Below, piece by piece: positions 60,357 through 64,000 of a stretch of DNA of 64,000 nucleotides. This DNA comes from Plutella xylostella (lineage: Eukaryota > Arthropoda > Insecta > Lepidoptera > Plutellidae): the NCBI RefSeq assembly GCF_932276165.1, contig NC_063992.1, forward strand, positions 6,210,001 through 6,274,000, written 5' to 3'. The notes beneath the pieces were generated by a model. The model was not told where the DNA came from. It made no database searches and was given only the letters and a program-made list of their open reading frames with translations. The position numbers and the translations under genes are program-made. Position 1 is the first letter of the stretch. Each line of letters opens with the position of its first letter.

Positions 60357-63300
60357 CGGGGCCAGCGCGTTCATACCTCATTGAAGCTCATACTATAACC
60401 TGAGGCGCTATTCAATATGCCACACTGTAAATATTTCGGGGTAATTTTGATGTAAAGCTAGGACGTTTATCGTATCGCGAGGGTCGAATCAACAATGTGC
60501 CGGCAAGAGAAGGGAAGAGTCATCAATTATGGATATCAGTAGTGGTAAATTATTATCGAAGGTAGAGGTATTGTAGGACGGGGCTGTAAGGGTAATAAAA
60601 CTTATGTTTTAGTGCGTACTTAGTACTTTGTGTTGCGTTAGTAACGCAGCGTTTCGCAATACACCCGTTTTATGTTGCGATTTTTGCTTGATTTTTCAGA
60701 GAAGATTGGGTGCATATTTTTACAATTATTACTTTACAATTATTAATTAGGATTACATATTTTTGAATCATACATGAATTGTTTACAGTCAACATAAATG
60801 TCATACATAAATTGAGAATTTACATTAGAACATCCAGAATACTAGTCAATATTCGTCATTGATGTCATAATCGATACATAGACATTAAAATGTGTTTATA
60901 CTAAAGACAGTTACAGCAGCTACTATACTTTAGACTACTGGCAAACAGTGGATTTTATATAACAACTTTGATAAACAATGGATTAAGTAGTACCTAAGGT
61001 ACTGTGTCTATGTAAGTATAATCTTGGTGAAAATCGGGTGAATCTCGTAACAAAATAAATTCAGTTTCCCCTACAGACAAAATTAACTTTTTAATGACCG
61101 CCCTCCGGGAAAAACAAAACAATTTTCCCTCCTCTTCACTTCCCTCATCCTTTATAGATTTCGTTGTTCAGAGGTTTTGCGCTTTATTAATTAACAAGAG
61201 TAAAAAGCTCAGATATTGTATGTATGTATTGTTGAAAATAATACTGTCAGTTCTATAGGGCTTCTTTATTACCCAAGATCAAAAAAGCAGTAATTTTTCT
61301 TCAAATTTGGTTCAGCTGTGCCAAATTTATCGTCAATTGTCAGGGGGTTCTTACTTCGGCTATACTTGAAGTCTTTGAGTCTTGAGATCTACGGTCCAGG
61401 TCTTCGGTCGCGGTAAACGTGATTGATGATGCGATCAATTGCTGGCCAACTACTTTACTACGACCATTTCGGTAACATTTCACAATGTCCATTATCCAGG
61501 TACGTATTTAACATTAAAATAGGGTAAGAAATTGATCGCCTGTGGTGGCAATCTATGTTGGGCGATACGAAGGTAAATAATTATAAATTTAAAATTGTCT
61601 TCTTTATTTCTAACCTTTACCTTTATTAGTAATCTGTGCTGTGCTACAGTTCTATAAAAGTAGCGTAAAATAAAACGATATTCAAAACACGCCGAGCAGA
61701 ACACTATAAAGTGAGTTAGTTGCTATTGGTGGTTACTTTTGACAATGGGTCTTCGGCATTGGACTGATTCTACCTGGCTTTACCTTATGTTGGGTACACA
61801 CGTATACGTTAATAATAATTTCTAAGTTAGCAGATTTTTTTTCCAAAGGTGTTAGAAGCTGTAACTTTGCAGTACGATAATTTTAGAGCAACATTCGATT
61901 AATGTGTAGTTAGTTTGTTTATTTGAAATAAACACTTGTGTGTTTTCTTAAATTTTATTGTTGTTGTGGTTAATTTTTATTTAATAACTATATACCAAGC
62001 ATGTAAATGAACACAAGCTGTCGTTACAATATTAGAAGGATTATCAACGGATAGACATAGACATAGTGGGGATGTAACAAATGATCACATGCTAGATTGA
62101 ACAGAGACGTGTCTTTATCCTGTATTCAGTTCTGAGTAAACTGCAGCGGGCAGGGTCGGGCCCACAAAGCCTCCAGGTACTCCGCTTGCCGGAATGCGAC
62201 GTTGCCAGATTGCACCTCAGCCGGGCGCTTCCCAAATGCACCTATTGCCATTCATACATTCCAATCCGTGAAACAGAAATTCAAATTTGTTTGTGAATTG
62301 TAAGAGGGTCGTGAGGAGCAATCAAAATTATATTCGTAAAGAGATAATAAACTATTCCTTAAATTGGCTATTGTAATGAAGGAAATAGAAAAACCAAGAG
62401 AAATTATGTTACAAGGGGTGGATGACACGAATCAGTTAAGTACAGTTTTATACTAGTTACCTAATAAGAACAAAAGAACTAAAAATCATTTTCTGTAAAA
62501 TACAATAATAACATTTGGCAAACATGAGGCATTAGGAATGGACCGTCTCATGGACCGTAAGTGCAACAGAGAGAGAGCGATGCAGAAAGAGCGAGAGGAA
62601 AGCAAGGACCGGTCGGCCAGGTAGCGCGCGCGCCGCCCGCCGCACTCCGACTATAGTTTTAATAATAATATTATGTAGGTTCTATTCTATCCATAAAAAG
62701 TACACAGTTTTGTTTGTAGCATTAGCTTTTAAGCTTAGCTTCACCTTTGGGATTTCTTGTGCGACATCTGCGATAGAAAAGTAAAGAGTATCTTATTGTG
62801 CCTGTCTTGTAAATCTGATTTTTATTCTTCTACCTCTGTGCTTACTATCTTTTACGAGTATTTGATATCCAAAAACAATGTAAGCGGATATTAGTGATTA
62901 TTTTTTTGTCCCTAACTGAAAATAGTTAAGTAATCATTACTCAAAACATTAAGTACTTATAAAATGTACTTATTCTAAGTATACTCTGATAACCCAGTAT
63001 AAAATCACGAACCCAATCACATTACAAGAGCACACGATGCATGTGCCAGCGCGCTGCATCACGGTGACTGCGCTCAAATCGGAAATTGTATTTTCTGTTT
63101 TCCATACATTTGCGTAACTCCATCGCGCGTATCAAAAGGAAGACGAAATCAAAGGAGGGTTATGGTTTAAGTATCTCCCCATGACTTGCGATAAACCCCC
63201 TAAGAGGGAGTAGACCTACAAAGCAGTTGTTAGTGATTGTTGTAACCAGATGTGCTCGTAATCGTTTTGATTGGAGAAAGAAATAGGTACAAAAGGTTAA

Positions 63301-63812
63301 GAGTTAAATTTGAACTACAAGTGTTCCGTTTATATCCATCACTCCACTGAACACAAGGAAATCTGCTGTTATTGGATCGGATGAGAAATGAGCTAGATCA
63401 GAAGGGTTGCAAATTGTTTCTTGCTTTGTGATCCATTTGTAAATAAATTTTCATACTCACTGAAATATAATTCTATAAGAAAATCGGCGAAAACTCCTTT
63501 TCGACTTTACCTGTAACAAAAATAAGTAAATTTAATTAATTGGACCATTCAAAGTTAAAGGAAAAAAAACGAGTGTTAATTAACTTATGTACCTAATGTG
63601 CCAAATTTTTTGGCTGAGCACTAAATATTTAAATACGTGGTTTTACCCTTCACAAAATTAAAGAAAACTTCCCTTTGTGAGTAATTAAAGATTTAAGGAG
63701 GTATAAATTGTGGGGAATGCTCCAAAGTTTCAACATTACAGACGACGTATAACATTTAGCAGAATTTCTATAAGTCGGGCAATAAAAGGAACGAGAAGGC
63801 AGACAAAGCGTG

Positions 63813-63838
63813 CGGCGCGGCGGCGGCGGCGGCGGCGC
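63813..63838. repeat. (CGG)n microsatellite
   Basis: About eight CGG units within a short GC-rich patch. No MITE copy is adjacent. Confidence 0.85.
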
Positions 63839-64000
63839 GAGCTCGATCTGTCACAGTCACGGAATACTTCACTAGGTCGATCAACTGAAAAAAGTGAAAA
63901 GCACCCAGCCCTAGCACCGTTAACGTAAAAAAAGTAATTAGTAAACCGTGACACAGACCCGTCCAATCGAGTAAAAAATTACCGCTACTAATTGTATCTT

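Larger units (their letters stand above)
28705..64000 (-). other. Upstream intron or 5' flank of the Ig-domain gene
   Basis: Exon A starts inside a split codon, so at least one coding exon lies upstream. No matching exon with a signal peptide was found in 28705-64000, so the whole segment is probably first-intron sequence, though part could be intergenic. Stretches without a listed feature (28905-30721, 32750-35601, 35833-36928, 37000-37616, 37760-38501, 39628-41694, 41831-43361, 43420-46774, 47830-50094, 51241-53032, 53297-53988, 54822-58504, 58600-60051, 60357-63812) are AT-rich with only short chance frames. I see nothing coding in them. Confidence 0.45.

Noticed and set aside
63710..63966. 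Arginine-rich frames on both strands
   Set aside because: Produced by the (CGG)n tract; no conserved domain.

Overview
The window looks like nuclear DNA of a moth or butterfly (Lepidoptera). It is AT-rich and almost free of long open reading frames, short TAGGTA/TACCTA-type motifs recur throughout, and the repeats (tRNA-derived SINE, RTE and CR1/Jockey-like LINE tails, many short inverted-repeat elements) are of kinds common in that order. No bacterial-style genes, rRNA or functional tRNA were found.

Only one host gene is supported, on the minus strand. Three GC-rich exons (28518-28704, 24882-25142, 14075-14271) have canonical splice sites and join in phase without a stop. They encode two consecutive immunoglobulin domains of a cell-adhesion protein of the Echinoid / Friend-of-echinoid family. 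The 5' exon carrying the start codon lies above 28704, probably outside the window. The remaining Ig, fibronectin and cytoplasmic exons lie below position 1. The window is therefore mostly intron of one large neural-type adhesion gene: about 3.4 kb and 10.6 kb for the two complete introns, more than 14 kb for the downstream one, and up to 35 kb of upstream intron or flank.

The rest is transposon-rich. From the left: an RTE 3' tail with its target duplication (1045-1143); an inverted-repeat element (4847-8173) that carries a decayed RTE retrotransposon (5305-6840) and a cluster of a 14-bp motif; a decayed pogo/Tigger-like DNA transposon (11305-13922); SINE and LINE tails inside intron 2 and near exon B; a triple nest of LINE, hAT element and MITE (30722-31960); a 1.1-kb inverted-repeat element (38502-39627); a 0.9-kb element with perfect 34-bp terminal repeats and a 6-bp target duplication (50335-51234); and a tRNA-derived SINE set between 37-bp direct repeats (54026-54346). 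At least seven short inverted-repeat (MITE-like) families are scattered between these, one of them (136-152 bp) in five copies.

The most notable pattern is that four unrelated-looking inverted-repeat elements share one design: the motif in the terminal repeat recurs in both orientations inside the element. This suggests transposases that bind arrays of subterminal sites. Only one of the four keeps a recognisable transposase relic.
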